A stretch of DNA of 28,218 nt from RGIG3701 sp017403345 (GCA_017403345.1 JAFQOH010000123.1:1-28218), one strand, 5' to 3'. Positions 1-7,698 are shown, numbered from the stretch's first letter. The notes: generated from the sequence alone by a model not told the origin. Translations and numbers: made by a program.

Positions 1-23
1 GAAAAAAGGCAGGGAAAGTGCCC

Positions 24-200
24 TGACACGAATTTCACGGAAAACACGAAAAGACGCAAATGGATTTTTAAAAATAAAATTTTAAAAATTCAAAAAATGT
101 TCGAGCCGTCTGTTTTTTACCGCTTTTTGTGTTAAGATCCGTGTGTCTCTGTGCGTTTTCAGTGTCTTCCGTGGTGAAACTGGTACACAGTTCCAGATGA
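24..200 (+). repeat. Dispersed intergenic repeat, copy 1
   Basis: About 170 bp of non-coding DNA rich in CACGAA, CACGGA and GTGTC words. The reverse complement of 23141-23309 follows it almost word by word: GACACGAATTT, then ACGGAAAA, ACGAAAAGACGCAAAT, an A/T-rich centre, AAAATGTTCG, a CTTTTTGT-TTAAGATC block, CAGTGTCTTC and finally GGTACACAGTTCC. A shorter relative of its left part begins near 27768. No ORF or hairpin explains the conservation. Similar GTG/CAC-rich interspersed repeats occur in many environmental bacteria, but the exact family is not recognised. Confidence 0.7.
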
Positions 201-203
201 ATC

Positions 204-298
204 GTTTTTTAGTCCTTTTTTAGTCCTTTTTTAGTCTTTTTTTAGTCTTTTTTTAGTCTTTTTTTAGTCTTTTTTTAGTCTTTTTTTAGTCTTTTTTT
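204..298. repeat. Eight T-tracts phased at 11 bp (probable curved DNA)
   Basis: The unit T(6-7)AGTC is repeated with AGTC starting at 211, 222, 233, 244, 255, 266, 277 and 288, an exact 11-bp period. A/T tracts of six or seven bases repeated near the helical pitch are the classical cause of intrinsic DNA bending. The array ends about 12 bp before a predicted -35 box at 310, so it may act as an upstream curvature element for the promoter of the gene at 445. Curvature is an inference; the phasing is seen directly. Confidence 0.75.
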
Positions 299-309
299 CT
301 TCAGAGACC

Positions 310-338
310 TTGCGAAGATCATGTACTGCGGATAAAAT
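310..338 (+). promoter_or_regulatory. Predicted sigma-70 promoter of the 445 gene
   Basis: TTGCGA at 310-315 and TAAAAT at 333-338 are separated by 17 bp. The pair lies directly downstream of the phased T-tract array and about 105 bp upstream of the start codon at 445. An inverted repeat with arms TTCCAA and TTGGAA lies downstream at 366-379 and could be an operator or leader hairpin. Confidence 0.45.
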
Positions 339-400
339 GGAAAAAAGATCGCCTCCCCTCCGCCTTTCCAAAATTGGAAGCGTTTTTTGACCCTCTGCCT

Positions 401-442
401 AAATCAGAAACGAAAAATCAGAAACGAAAAATCAGGAACGAA
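401..442 (+). repeat. 14-bp tandem repeat that carries the ribosome-binding site
   Basis: Three copies of a 14-bp unit, AAATCAGAAACGAA, end directly before the ATG at 445. The first two copies are identical. The third has one A-to-G change that turns AGAAACG into AGGAACG, giving an AGGA Shine-Dalgarno core about eight bases before the start codon. The initiation site therefore seems to lie inside a recently expanded tandem array. Confidence 0.7.
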
Positions 443-444
443 AA

Positions 445-2955
445 ATGAAGAAAAAACTCACACTGCGTCCGCTCGCTGGAGCCGGTCTGGTACTGGCTTT
501 GGGCCTGAACCTTCTTTCCGCAAACCAACTATTCGGGGGCGGGATCTACGAAAACCAGAAGATCCTCCTTCAGGAAAACGGGATCGCCGTCGCGCCGACC
601 GGGACCATCGTGTTTGCCGACACGTTTGAGACGAACACCGCCTGGGATCCCGAAAAGATCCACAACTACCAGGATCTGCTGAAAATTACCTTCGGCAGTG
701 AATTTCAGGGGCAGAAATGCCTTCTGATCTCCGGAAGAGATATCGACCGGAAGATCGACACTGCCTGGAGCGTTTCGTCACGTCCCGTCAAAGTGCCTGC
801 GGGAGCGTCGGAATTCGTGCTTTCCTTCCAGATCTGCGCCGAAATGCAGCTCAAGGGAAACGGAAATGCCGGCGAAATGTGGCTCTCGCTCATACGGTGG
901 CACGATACAGACGGGAAAGAGTGTGGCCGAACGGTGATTCCGTTTGGTGCCTCACGCGGTAATTTTCAGGAGATCTCCATTCGCGATGCGGTTCCGAAAG
1001 GAGCCGTTTCGGCGGTGATCCAGCTTGGTTTCGACTATCCGAACGTAGATGACGGAAAGCTCTGTGCCGTGCGGAACGTCATGTTTTCGATGCTGAAAGA
1101 TGACGGCACGAATGAGTTTTTCACGCACGGCGGTTCCTTCATTTCCGACATTTTCGAGACGGGGCGCGTCGCGTGGAAGGCGGATCTTCCGGAAGGAACG
1201 GCTTTGAAATTCCAGGTCTCGACCGCGATCGTGCCGGAAAATGCAGGAGATCCGAACGCCGAGTCCGCCTCAAACGCCGAGTCCGCCTCAAACGCCGAGT
1301 CCGCCTCAAACGCCGAGTCGGACGGGATCTCCTGGACGCCGTACGTTGGTCCGGACGGAACGCCGGAGAGTTTCTGGACCGAGCCGTTTGCAGTGGATGC
1401 GAAATATTTCCGCGTCAAGGCATTTCTCGTCCCGAACGGCCCCAAAACGCCGATTTTGAAGGAGCTTTCCCTCACGCCTGCGGACTCCGCCAAACCGAAA
1501 ATCATTCAGAATGCCCAAAACTGGACTCTGCGCGGCGACGCTTTTGATCCGCGCGTGAAGATCGTCAGCGAGACCCCGACGACGGACGCAAAAACCGAGC
1601 TGGTCATCGAGATCACGGATGATTCTCCCGTTTTCATGGAGGGTGTTCAGGTTTCGGTCGACGAACAGGACGTGACTTCCGTCATTCGCCGTGAGGGAAA
1701 CCGCCTCATTCTTCCGCCGGAAACCGAGTGGGCGGAGGGGCTTCACCGTGTGGAAGTGAAGGCGGCAGACTTCTTTGGAAATGCCGTCCATGCGAAAAAA
1801 TGCTTCTTCATCGGCGAAACGCCCCAAACGCCGAAAGTCACCCTCCGCGACGACGGTATGACGCTCATTGACGGGGAACCGTTCTTCCCCATCGGAATTT
1901 ACGGAGTCATGAAACGTGAATTCAACGGTTTCGATCTGGACCGGGCGTTCGCGGGTCTGAAAGAAGCCGGTTTCAATTTCGCGCATTCATACAATGTGCC
2001 GCGAACAGACGAATTTCTCGAAACCGCACACAAATACGGTTTCCGTCTCTGGATCCCGGCATACTCGATCGACGAGCGCTTCATCAACGTCGAGCGGCAC
2101 CATCCCGCCATTCTCGCGTGGTATCTTGGAGACGACACATCGGCGAACACGACGGTCTCGCAGCTTTTCGACCGGGATGATGCCGTGAAGGCACTCGATC
2201 CGACGCGCATTTCGACGCAGGCTGATCCCGTCGGTTCCGCACAGGAGATCTCCAACTACCGCGACTACGTGCTGGGGACGGACAATTTCCTTCCAGAGAT
2301 CTACCCCGTCCGGACAACACAGCCGGAAAGCGCAGAAAACTGCGTCGCGATCACCATCCGCGACATGAAATGCTGCTGGGAAGATATTCGCCGCTCCGGG
2401 TCCAAAACACCCCGCAGCGTCTGGCCGATCATTCAGTACTTCAAAGGCTGGGGCTGGCAGCGATTCCCGACGTTTGACGAACTGAACGCCATGAGTTTCG
2501 CTTCGATCATCCACGGCGCGAACGGCATCACGTGGTACACTTACGGAGGAACGGTCGAGCCGGAAAAGAAAAAGTTCAACTACGGCATCACGACCACCCC
2601 GGAGACCTGGAAGAACATTTCGACCGTCGCGACGCGCATTCGGGAACTCAGCCCCGTCCTTCTCGAACGCACGCCCGCCCAGCCCGCGCCGCCTGAGATA
2701 CTCGCCGGACCGGAAAAAGACCCTGCCGGAAACGACTCGGTCTCCTGCCTGCTCAAGTTCCACGACGGCTGCGCGTGGCTTCTGTGCGTCAATTCCACCC
2801 TGGAACCAGTCAAAGCACGCTTCACGCTGCCGGAAAATTTGAAAGATCGTGCCGAAGTCGTTTTTGAAGACCGGTCGGTGACGCTCGACGGAAACACGCT
2901 GACGGAGGATCTCGCCGGTTTTGCCGTCCATATTTACCGGATCGAGCTAAAATAG
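445..2955 (+). CDS. Secreted multidomain glycoside hydrolase-like protein
   Basis: An 836-residue protein with an N-terminal signal peptide (MKKK, then a hydrophobic Ala/Leu/Gly core to about residue 26). Residues about 45-230 look like a beta-sandwich carbohydrate-binding region. A repeated NAESAS linker lies at 271-292, then beta-rich Ig-like segments. From about residue 470 (a DGEPFFPIGIYG block) there is a TIM-barrel module of the GH2/GH5/GH42-like superfamily, with a short beta domain at the C-terminus. In related barrels the fourth strand commonly ends W-Y-L-x-D-E-P; here it reads WYLGDDTS with Asp563-Asp564, so the usual catalytic Glu is not at that place. It could be a divergent hydrolase or a non-catalytic polysaccharide-binding protein. 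Start chosen for the AGGA ribosome site and signal peptide. Substrate unknown; export probable. Confidence 0.72.
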   Translation: MKKKLTLRPLAGAGLVLALGLNLLSANQLFGGGIYENQKILLQENGIAVAPTGTIVFADTFETNTAWDPEKIHNYQDLLKITFGSEFQGQKCLLISGRDIDRKIDTAWSVSSRPVKVPAGASEFVLSFQICAEMQLKGNGNAGEMWLSLIRWHDTDGKECGRTVIPFGASRGNFQEISIRDAVPKGAVSAVIQLGFDYPNVDDGKLCAVRNVMFSMLKDDGTNEFFTHGGSFISDIFETGRVAWKADLPEGTALKFQVSTAIVPENAGDPNAESASNAESASNAESASNAESDGISWTPYVGPDGTPESFWTEPFAVDAKYFRVKAFLVPNGPKTPILKELSLTPADSAKPKIIQNAQNWTLRGDAFDPRVKIVSETPTTDAKTELVIEITDDSPVFMEGVQVSVDEQDVTSVIRREGNRLILPPETEWAEGLHRVEVKAADFFGNAVHAKKCFFIGETPQTPKVTLRDDGMTLIDGEPFFPIGIYGVMKREFNGFDLDRAFAGLKEAGFNFAHSYNVPRTDEFLETAHKYGFRLWIPAYSIDERFINVERHHPAILAWYLGDDTSANTTVSQLFDRDDAVKALDPTRISTQADPVGSAQEISNYRDYVLGTDNFLPEIYPVRTTQPESAENCVAITIRDMKCCWEDIRRSGSKTPRSVWPIIQYFKGWGWQRFPTFDELNAMSFASIIHGANGITWYTYGGTVEPEKKKFNYGITTTPETWKNISTVATRIRELSPVLLERTPAQPAPPEILAGPEKDPAGNDSVSCLLKFHDGCAWLLCVNSTLEPVKARFTLPENLKDRAEVVFEDRSVTLDGNTLTEDLAGFAVHIYRIELK
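1255..1320 (+). repeat. 18-bp in-frame tandem repeat (NAESAS)
   Basis: Three nearly perfect 18-bp units starting at 1255, 1273 and 1291 plus a partial fourth unit to 1320, encoding NAESAS-NAESAS-NAESAS-NAES. It sits between the N-terminal beta-sandwich and the central region of the secreted protein, so it is probably a flexible linker whose length can change by slippage without breaking the frame. Confidence 0.85.
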
Positions 2956-3001
2956 CGGGATGCGATCTTTTTAAGATACATTTCCTTGCAAAACAGGCAG
3001 G

Positions 3002-3039
3002 CTGCCGCTTCGTATCTTACCGAAAATTCGGAGCGGCAG
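3002..3039. other. Nested stem-loop in the 2956-3199 intergenic region
   Basis: CTGCCGCT at 3002-3009 pairs with AGCGGCAG at 3032-3039, and the inner CCGAAAATTCGG at 3020-3031 can form a second hairpin. It lies about 47 bp after the stop of the 445 gene. There is no following T-run, so it is not a canonical intrinsic terminator; it could stabilise the 3' end. The rest of this 244-bp gap holds only A/T-rich DNA, including an A/T-only inverted repeat near 3084-3110. Confidence 0.45.
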
Positions 3040-3199
3040 AAATTGCAATGCGAGCGCGGATACTCAGCTGCCGGATGAGGAAAAATTTTAAAAATTTTTA
3101 TTTTTTTTGCACGAAGAAAAGGGGAAAGATGACACTAATATTAATGTGAAGTGGATCATTTTTCGTATTCCGCAGAAATTTGAATGAAAGGGATTCCCC

Positions 3200-3991
3200 A
3201 TGCGTTTGACCCTCCGGACCCTGCTGAACTGGATCAATGAAAATTACTCCGAAGAGGATGCAAAGCGAGTTGCACTCAAAGTAAACGAAAGTGAACTTGC
3301 CAAGGCCTTGAAAGGGCAGATCGAAGAAGTTCTGCGGCTCCCAGGTCTGGCGGCTCCAATGGTCCTAGACGGTACGCCATTGGGAAATGCAAACTCGTCG
3401 GCAGAATATCTGGACAATGCGATGCCGTCGGCAAAGACTCCGGAGTATGAGAAATTCTGTCTTCATTCGGAAGTGATACTCGGCGAGGTAGCGTCTTGCC
3501 ACCGGATCCTTTCCCGCGTACTTTTGCAGGCTCAAGACATCTCTCCTGAACTTCGGGAACGACTCTGCGGACTGTATCGTTTTGCGGATACCGGAGATGA
3601 GTACTCGCTCCCGCTTCCTTCAGCACAGACCAAGCCGGAACCGATGCCGCACTTCTCAGAGATCCCGGAATCACTGCTTCCAGCTGGAACCAGCAAGGTT
3701 CCTGAAGGGGACGATCTGCGTGCAGAGACGCCCTCCGCGCCGGAACGGATACGAAGTTCAGATCCAGAGTCGAAAGAGGGCCCCAATTACTGGAAGTGGG
3801 CGACACTGGCGCTTTTGGGGATCTGGGGACTTTGGCTGGCGCTCGGACTTGCATTTCCGCGTTCGATCCCCGGTCGAATGCTGAACGCGGTTTGGGAAGA
3901 TGCTCCGTCCGCAGCAGCCCAGGAAACAGGAGGATCGGCATCGACGTCCGAAATAGAAGAGACCGAAAAGGGCTCGACCGAAGAAAAATAG
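3200..3991 (+). CDS. Planctomycete-type conserved membrane-anchored protein, function unknown
   Basis: A 263-residue protein. Residues 1-130 are hydrophilic and helical (MRLTLRTLL start, an AEYLDN block near residue 68, an EKFCLHSEVILGEVASCHRIL block near 95-115). Residues 130-195 are a Pro/Ser/Glu-rich spacer, and one membrane segment lies at about 199-219 (WATLALLGIWGLWLALGLAF), followed by an acidic Ser/Thr-rich tail. No signal peptide is present, so the N-terminal domain is expected in the cytoplasm. The N-terminal block resembles, from memory, proteins conserved across Planctomycetota without assigned function. The AEYLDN segment and C-terminal membrane helix recall anti-sigma-factor architecture, but no zinc motif is present. 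The start has AAAGGG about seven bases upstream. Confidence 0.75.
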   Translation: MRLTLRTLLNWINENYSEEDAKRVALKVNESELAKALKGQIEEVLRLPGLAAPMVLDGTPLGNANSSAEYLDNAMPSAKTPEYEKFCLHSEVILGEVASCHRILSRVLLQAQDISPELRERLCGLYRFADTGDEYSLPLPSAQTKPEPMPHFSEIPESLLPAGTSKVPEGDDLRAETPSAPERIRSSDPESKEGPNYWKWATLALLGIWGLWLALGLAFPRSIPGRMLNAVWEDAPSAAAQETGGSASTSEIEETEKGSTEEK

Positions 3992-4217
3992 TTAGGGCGC
4001 TTTTTCCTGACGATAAAATCGAGAGTTTGTTTAAAAAGAATTCGGGGAAAGTTTGCGATCCGCCGATAAAGAAAATAACGGCAGACTTTTTCTCTGGATC
4101 GGTTTCCTGATACAGAACAGAAAGGTCAGAAGAGGTAAAAAAGTCGCGTCGTGAGAATTTTTCCGAAAATTTTATGGAAGATTGGCTAAAAAAGTCAAAT
4201 ATTCTGATAGGGGGCGC

Positions 4218-4245
4218 TTGAATATCCTGAAAAAAAATGTAATAT
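4218..4245 (+). promoter_or_regulatory. Predicted sigma-70 promoter of hpf
   Basis: TTGAAT at 4218-4223 and TAATAT at 4240-4245 with a 16-bp spacer, about 85 bp upstream of the hpf start. The remainder of the 3992-4331 gap shows no convincing ORF. Confidence 0.5.
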
Positions 4246-4296
4246 TAGTACTGTGGGCGTTTTTATTGTGAAATAGATCCGCTCCCTGACCTTGCA

Positions 4297-4315
4297 CGCT
4301 GAGGAACCCTCGGCG
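4297..4315 (+). promoter_or_regulatory. GC-rich hairpin in the hpf leader
   Basis: CGCTGAGG (4297-4304) can pair with CCTCGGCG (4308-4315) across a three-base AAC loop, with one G-U pair. It ends about 16 bases before the hpf start codon, close to the weak ribosome-binding region, so it could modulate initiation. Confidence 0.4.
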
Positions 4316-4331
4316 GGAAAGTGAGTAGAAT

Positions 4332-4646
4332 ATGCAAATTACGTTTTCCGTTCGGCGCGGTACGCTCGATGCCGCGATGAGTGCAAAATTTCAGGCAAAG
4401 ATCGAGAAGCTGAGCCGCTTCTACGACCGGATCTCGTCCGTCGAAGTCATGGCGGATATGGAATCCCGAGTTTTTCCGGAATTAACGCTCCTGCTGAAAG
4501 TCGAGCCGAAAAAGGAATTTGTCGTTCAGGCTCAGGCAGGGGACCTGCTGACGTCTCTTGACGAAGCGTTGAAGAAGATGGAACAGCAGCTAAAGAAATT
4601 CAAAGAGAAACTGTCAGATACTCGTCCTGAACAAAAAGCTAAATAA
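4332..4646 (+). CDS. hpf: Ribosome hibernation-promoting factor, short form
   Basis: A 104-residue protein of the HPF/YfiA (RaiA) family: MQITFSVRR start, the helix pattern KFQAKIEKLSRFYDRI, a central beta strand (FPELTLLLKVE), and a LTSLDEALKKMEQQLKKFKEK second helix. Short family members bind the small ribosomal subunit near the decoding centre and stabilise inactive ribosomes in stationary phase. The long-form C-terminal dimerisation domain is absent. It heads a row with EIIA, HPr and EI; hpf next to ptsN is a common arrangement that in Proteobacteria lies beside rpoN. rpoN is not present in this window. Confidence 0.9.
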   Translation: MQITFSVRRGTLDAAMSAKFQAKIEKLSRFYDRISSVEVMADMESRVFPELTLLLKVEPKKEFVVQAQAGDLLTSLDEALKKMEQQLKKFKEKLSDTRPEQKAK

Positions 4647-4654
4647 GAGATCTG

Positions 4655-4728
4655 CGCGGCTCCGCGGCACGGCAAACCGTTCCTCGCCATTGAGGAAACA
4701 CTCGCAGCTGCGGAGCGGGGGTCTTTTT
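4655..4728 (+). promoter_or_regulatory. Structured leader or weak attenuator before EIIA
   Basis: The 172-bp gap between hpf and the EIIA gene is unusually rich in pairing. CGCGG and CCGCG form a tight hairpin at 4655-4666, GTTCCTC and GAGGAAAC face each other around 4679-4699, and CGCAGCTGCG lies at 4703-4712 followed by GGAGCGGGGG and five T at 4724-4728. This resembles an imperfect terminator between hpf and the PTS genes, allowing differential expression. No known riboswitch class was recognised. Confidence 0.3.
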
Positions 4729-4818
4729 ATTCCCTTCATGTCCGGCGATCCTGTGCGTTTCGCCGTTGAGCGTTTCAGGGGCAGATATTTTCATTTCATC
4801 CATTCCAAGGAGTATTTC

Positions 4819-5295
4819 ATGAAATTTAAAGATTTTATTTGTAATGAAGCACTGATCGCTGATCTCAAAGCGACGACGAAAGAAGATGCGATCCGTGAAA
4901 TGGTCCAGGCGCTTCTCAATGCCGGCCAGATCGCGGAAGCGGACTATGAAGGTGTGGTCCAGTTCGTTCTGAATCGTGAAAGTCTCGGCAGCACAGGCAT
5001 CGGCCGTAATGTCGCCGTCCCGCACACCAAGTATCAGAATGTTAAAAAAATGGTCGGCATGGTCGCCGTGAGTTCCACCGGCGTCGATTTCGACAGCCTC
5101 GATGGTCAGGCCGTTCGCGTTCTCTTCCTCCTCATCTCTCCCCCGGATCAGCCGCAGGAACACCTCAGCGCTCTGGAGCATATCTCCAAGCAGCTGCGCG
5201 AAGGCATGTTCCGCTCGTTCATGATGCAGGCCAAATCGCAGGATGACATCATTGAGCTTTTGAGTGAAGCTGACAATAATCAATACGCCGTCTGA
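4819..5295 (+). CDS. ptsN: PTS EIIA domain protein, fructose/Ntr type
   Basis: A 158-residue single-domain EIIA. The active-site block GSTGIGRNVAVPHTK places the phosphorylated histidine at residue 69. The start at 4819 is chosen because AAGGAG lies six bases upstream at 4807-4812; an open frame continues further upstream but has no such signal and would enter the structured leader. In the family, HPr-phosphate or NPr-phosphate phosphorylates this His. Stand-alone EIIA-Ntr proteins control transporters, kinases or other regulators rather than sugar import. The following HPr and EI genes with no EIIB/EIIC nearby suggest a regulatory phosphorelay. Gap to the HPr gene is seven bases, so the two are co-transcribed. 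Confidence 0.88.
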   Translation: MKFKDFICNEALIADLKATTKEDAIREMVQALLNAGQIAEADYEGVVQFVLNRESLGSTGIGRNVAVPHTKYQNVKKMVGMVAVSSTGVDFDSLDGQAVRVLFLLISPPDQPQEHLSALEHISKQLREGMFRSFMMQAKSQDDIIELLSEADNNQYAV

Positions 5296-5302
5296 GGCTG
5301 CC

Positions 5303-5584
5303 ATGAAACAGACAGCTCCCAAATATACCAAAAGAGTGATCCTGACGAATGAAGACGGACTGCATATGCGTCCGGCTACGATGATTTACGAATGTGCCGC
5401 AAAATTCCAGTCCGAAGTGGAACTGGAAGCAAACGGCCGTGTCGTCGGAACGCATTCCGTCATGGAACTGCTGCTGTTGGCCGCCATCAAGGGGACGGTC
5501 ATCACCGTGTCGGCAGAAGGACCGGACTGTGAAGATGCCGTGAATACGATCGTGGATCTGATCAGCTCGGAATTTCCGTATTGA
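5303..5584 (+). CDS. ptsH: Phosphocarrier protein HPr
   Basis: A 93-residue HPr. The phosphorylation-site motif GLHMRPA puts the catalytic histidine at residue 21. A serine at 52 in THSVMELLLLAA is at the place of the regulatory Ser46 used by HPr kinase in other bacteria, although an HprK gene is not in this window. The start at 5303 has GAGG five bases upstream and leaves a seven-base gap to the EIIA stop; an in-frame ATG at 5264 would overlap that gene and lacks a better signal. HPr accepts phosphate from enzyme I and passes it to EIIA. Confidence 0.92.
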   Translation: MKQTAPKYTKRVILTNEDGLHMRPATMIYECAAKFQSEVELEANGRVVGTHSVMELLLLAAIKGTVITVSAEGPDCEDAVNTIVDLISSEFPY

Positions 5585-5786
5585 ACTGGACCGCATCGTT
5601 CGTAGGATGGAGAGTCGGAACCATCACTTTTCGTTAGACTGTCATTTCCACAGACTGCGAAAATGCGGAACCGCCTCTCCAGGATCGAAATGCCCTAGCG
5701 AAAGATCGGAAGATGGGCCGCAAAACGCTCCTTTCGGGATATTCCCGCAGCAGCGGCCGCTTCGTTTTTAGATCTTCCATAAAAAG

Positions 5787-7565
5787 ATGAAGAAACTGAC
5801 TGGAATTGCAGTTTCGCCAGGTGTTGCCATTGCCCGTGCTGTCGTTTTTAATACCGACGGCCGGCAAATGGGGATCTCCAATTGCCTTCCTGAAAATGTC
5901 AGCCAGGAACTGGACCTTTTTCAAGAGGCACTTCAGACCGCGTCGCAGGAGATCGCAGCTTGTCGGGACGATGTTGCACAAAAACTGGGAGATGGGTACG
6001 CCGCGATATTCAAAGGGCACCTCGTCCTGCTTCAGGATCCAAGCCTTTTGAATGCTGTAAAAGACGGTATCCAAAAAGAGCTTTTTACGGCTGAATATGC
6101 AGTTTACGCAACACTGACCTCCTACGCACAGGCCTTTCAGCGGATCCCCAATCCCTACATGGCAGAACGCGCCAACGATATTCTCGACCTGAGAAAACGC
6201 TTGGTGCGGATCCTGCAAAAAGAGAAACAGCAGATCCAAAGTTTCGATGAACCGGTCGTCATCCTCTCGCATAATCTCACGCCAAGCGAGACTGCGTCGA
6301 TGGATACGGCACACGTTCTCGCATTTGCGACGGAAATCGGCGGTCCCTCCAGCCACACAGCTATCGTTGCGGAAGGATTGCACATCCCGGCCATCGTTGG
6401 GCTCGGACCGATCCTTAAGTACGTTCACGTAGGCGACCAAGTCATTGTCGACGGTGATAATGGGATCCTCATCATCGATCCCGATGACGAAACGAAAGAG
6501 TCCTACCGGGAACTCATCCAGCAGCGCGAATCGCTGAATCTCTGTCTGGATCTCCAGAGAGAACTTCCCGCCGTGACGCTGGATGGAGTCGAGATCGCGC
6601 TCCACGGAAATATCGAATTCCCGTACGAAGCACAAGTCTGTCGGCAAAACAATGCGTCCGGTGTCGGACTTTACCGAACGGAATTCCTTTACCTTAGCGG
6701 AAAGCATCCTAATGAAGATGACCATTTCGAAGCCTATCGAAAAGTCATCGAAACCATGAACGGCCGTCCCGTCACGATACGTACGGTCGATCTCGGCGCT
6801 GATAAACTGCTGGAGCGCTCCAGAATATCTCCGGATGTTCAGGACCGCGACTACTTTATTGACTCGGAAAAAAATCCATGCCTCGGACTGCGGAGTATTC
6901 GGCTCTCGCTGAAACGGGCCGATCTTTTCCGAAAACAGCTGCGTGCTATTTTCCGCGCCGCTTACTATGGCCCCGTGCAGATCCTGTTTCCGCTCGTTGC
7001 TACGCTGGCAGAATGGCGTCAGGCGCGAATGATCGCTGAAGACGTTAAAGAGGATCTGATGGAAGGAAACATTCCGTTCGATCCAAACGTTCCAATGGGG
7101 ATCATGGTCGAAGTGCCAAGTACGGTATTGATGCTTGACCGATTCGCGTCGGAAGTCGATTTTTTCAGTATCGGTACGAATGACCTGACGCAGTACACTC
7201 TCGCGGTGGACCGTACGAATATGGACGTTTTTTACCTCTATAATTCGTGCGACCCGGCCATCCTGAAGCTGATCGAAATGACCGTCCAGACAGCCGATAG
7301 GTACCAAAAACCCGTTTGCCTCTGCGGCCAGCTTTCAGGAAGTCCGATCTATACGACGCTGCTCATCGGCCTGGGACTCCGTTCGATGAGTCTCGCACCA
7401 GGAGCTATTCCGGAAGTAAAACGCGTTTGCCGTCATGTCCTGACGTCGCAGTGCCGAAAAATCGCCGCGCGCGTCATGAAGATGGAAAACGCGACAGAGA
7501 TCCGAAACTACCTTTGGGTCGAGCATCAGCGTCTCTTCCCAGATCTGGACGGAGATGCGTTTTAG
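5787..7565 (+). CDS. ptsI: PTS enzyme I (phosphoenolpyruvate-protein phosphotransferase)
   Basis: A 592-residue cytoplasmic enzyme that autophosphorylates with PEP and hands the phosphate to HPr. The N-terminal HPr-binding and phosphohistidine domains contain GGPSSHTAI with the active histidine at 190. The C-terminal PEP-binding TIM barrel has GVGLYRTEFLYL, RTVDLGADK, NPCLGLRSIRL, and SIGTNDLTQYTLAVDRTN. The catalytic cysteine is Cys513 in LCGQLSG; most homologues have CGE at this place, so the residue two after Cys is Gln515 instead of Glu. Length is slightly above the usual 570-575. It follows HPr after a 202-bp gap that contains a nested hairpin (GGCCGC about 5714, GCGGCC about 5753, inner CGGGATATTCCCG), so it may be separately controlled. 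Confidence 0.93.
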   Translation: MKKLTGIAVSPGVAIARAVVFNTDGRQMGISNCLPENVSQELDLFQEALQTASQEIAACRDDVAQKLGDGYAAIFKGHLVLLQDPSLLNAVKDGIQKELFTAEYAVYATLTSYAQAFQRIPNPYMAERANDILDLRKRLVRILQKEKQQIQSFDEPVVILSHNLTPSETASMDTAHVLAFATEIGGPSSHTAIVAEGLHIPAIVGLGPILKYVHVGDQVIVDGDNGILIIDPDDETKESYRELIQQRESLNLCLDLQRELPAVTLDGVEIALHGNIEFPYEAQVCRQNNASGVGLYRTEFLYLSGKHPNEDDHFEAYRKVIETMNGRPVTIRTVDLGADKLLERSRISPDVQDRDYFIDSEKNPCLGLRSIRLSLKRADLFRKQLRAIFRAAYYGPVQILFPLVATLAEWRQARMIAEDVKEDLMEGNIPFDPNVPMGIMVEVPSTVLMLDRFASEVDFFSIGTNDLTQYTLAVDRTNMDVFYLYNSCDPAILKLIEMTVQTADRYQKPVCLCGQLSGSPIYTTLLIGLGLRSMSLAPGAIPEVKRVCRHVLTSQCRKIAARVMKMENATEIRNYLWVEHQRLFPDLDGDAF

Positions 7566-7588
7566 CATTTTCAACGCAGCGGACGATG

Positions 7589-7626
7589 TGTTCCAGTGTT
7601 TCGTTCCAGTGTTTGTTCCAGAGTGC
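7589..7626 (+). repeat. Short GTTCCAGTG direct repeats
   Basis: GTTCCAGTG occurs twice and GTTCCAGAGTG once within 38 bp downstream of the enzyme I stop, with a 12-13 bp period. Function unknown; probably a small slippage product. Confidence 0.5.
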
Positions 7627-7698
7627 CGCATGTGCTCCATTTGAGGGCATTCGGGCACGTTTTTACGTATTTTTTCCTTTTGATCCATAAAATTTAGT

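Noticed and set aside
204..298. T-rich array as a series of terminators
   Set aside because: There are no GC stems before the T-tracts, and the strict 11-bp period is better explained by phased bending tracts.
5264..5302. Longer HPr start at ATG 5264
   Set aside because: It would overlap the end of the EIIA gene and add 13 residues not found in HPr. The ATG at 5303 has GAGG at proper distance.
5634..7307. Long minus-strand open frame opposite enzyme I
   Set aside because: The plus strand encodes all enzyme I signatures. The antisense product has no recognisable motif and its start is not preceded by a ribosome site.
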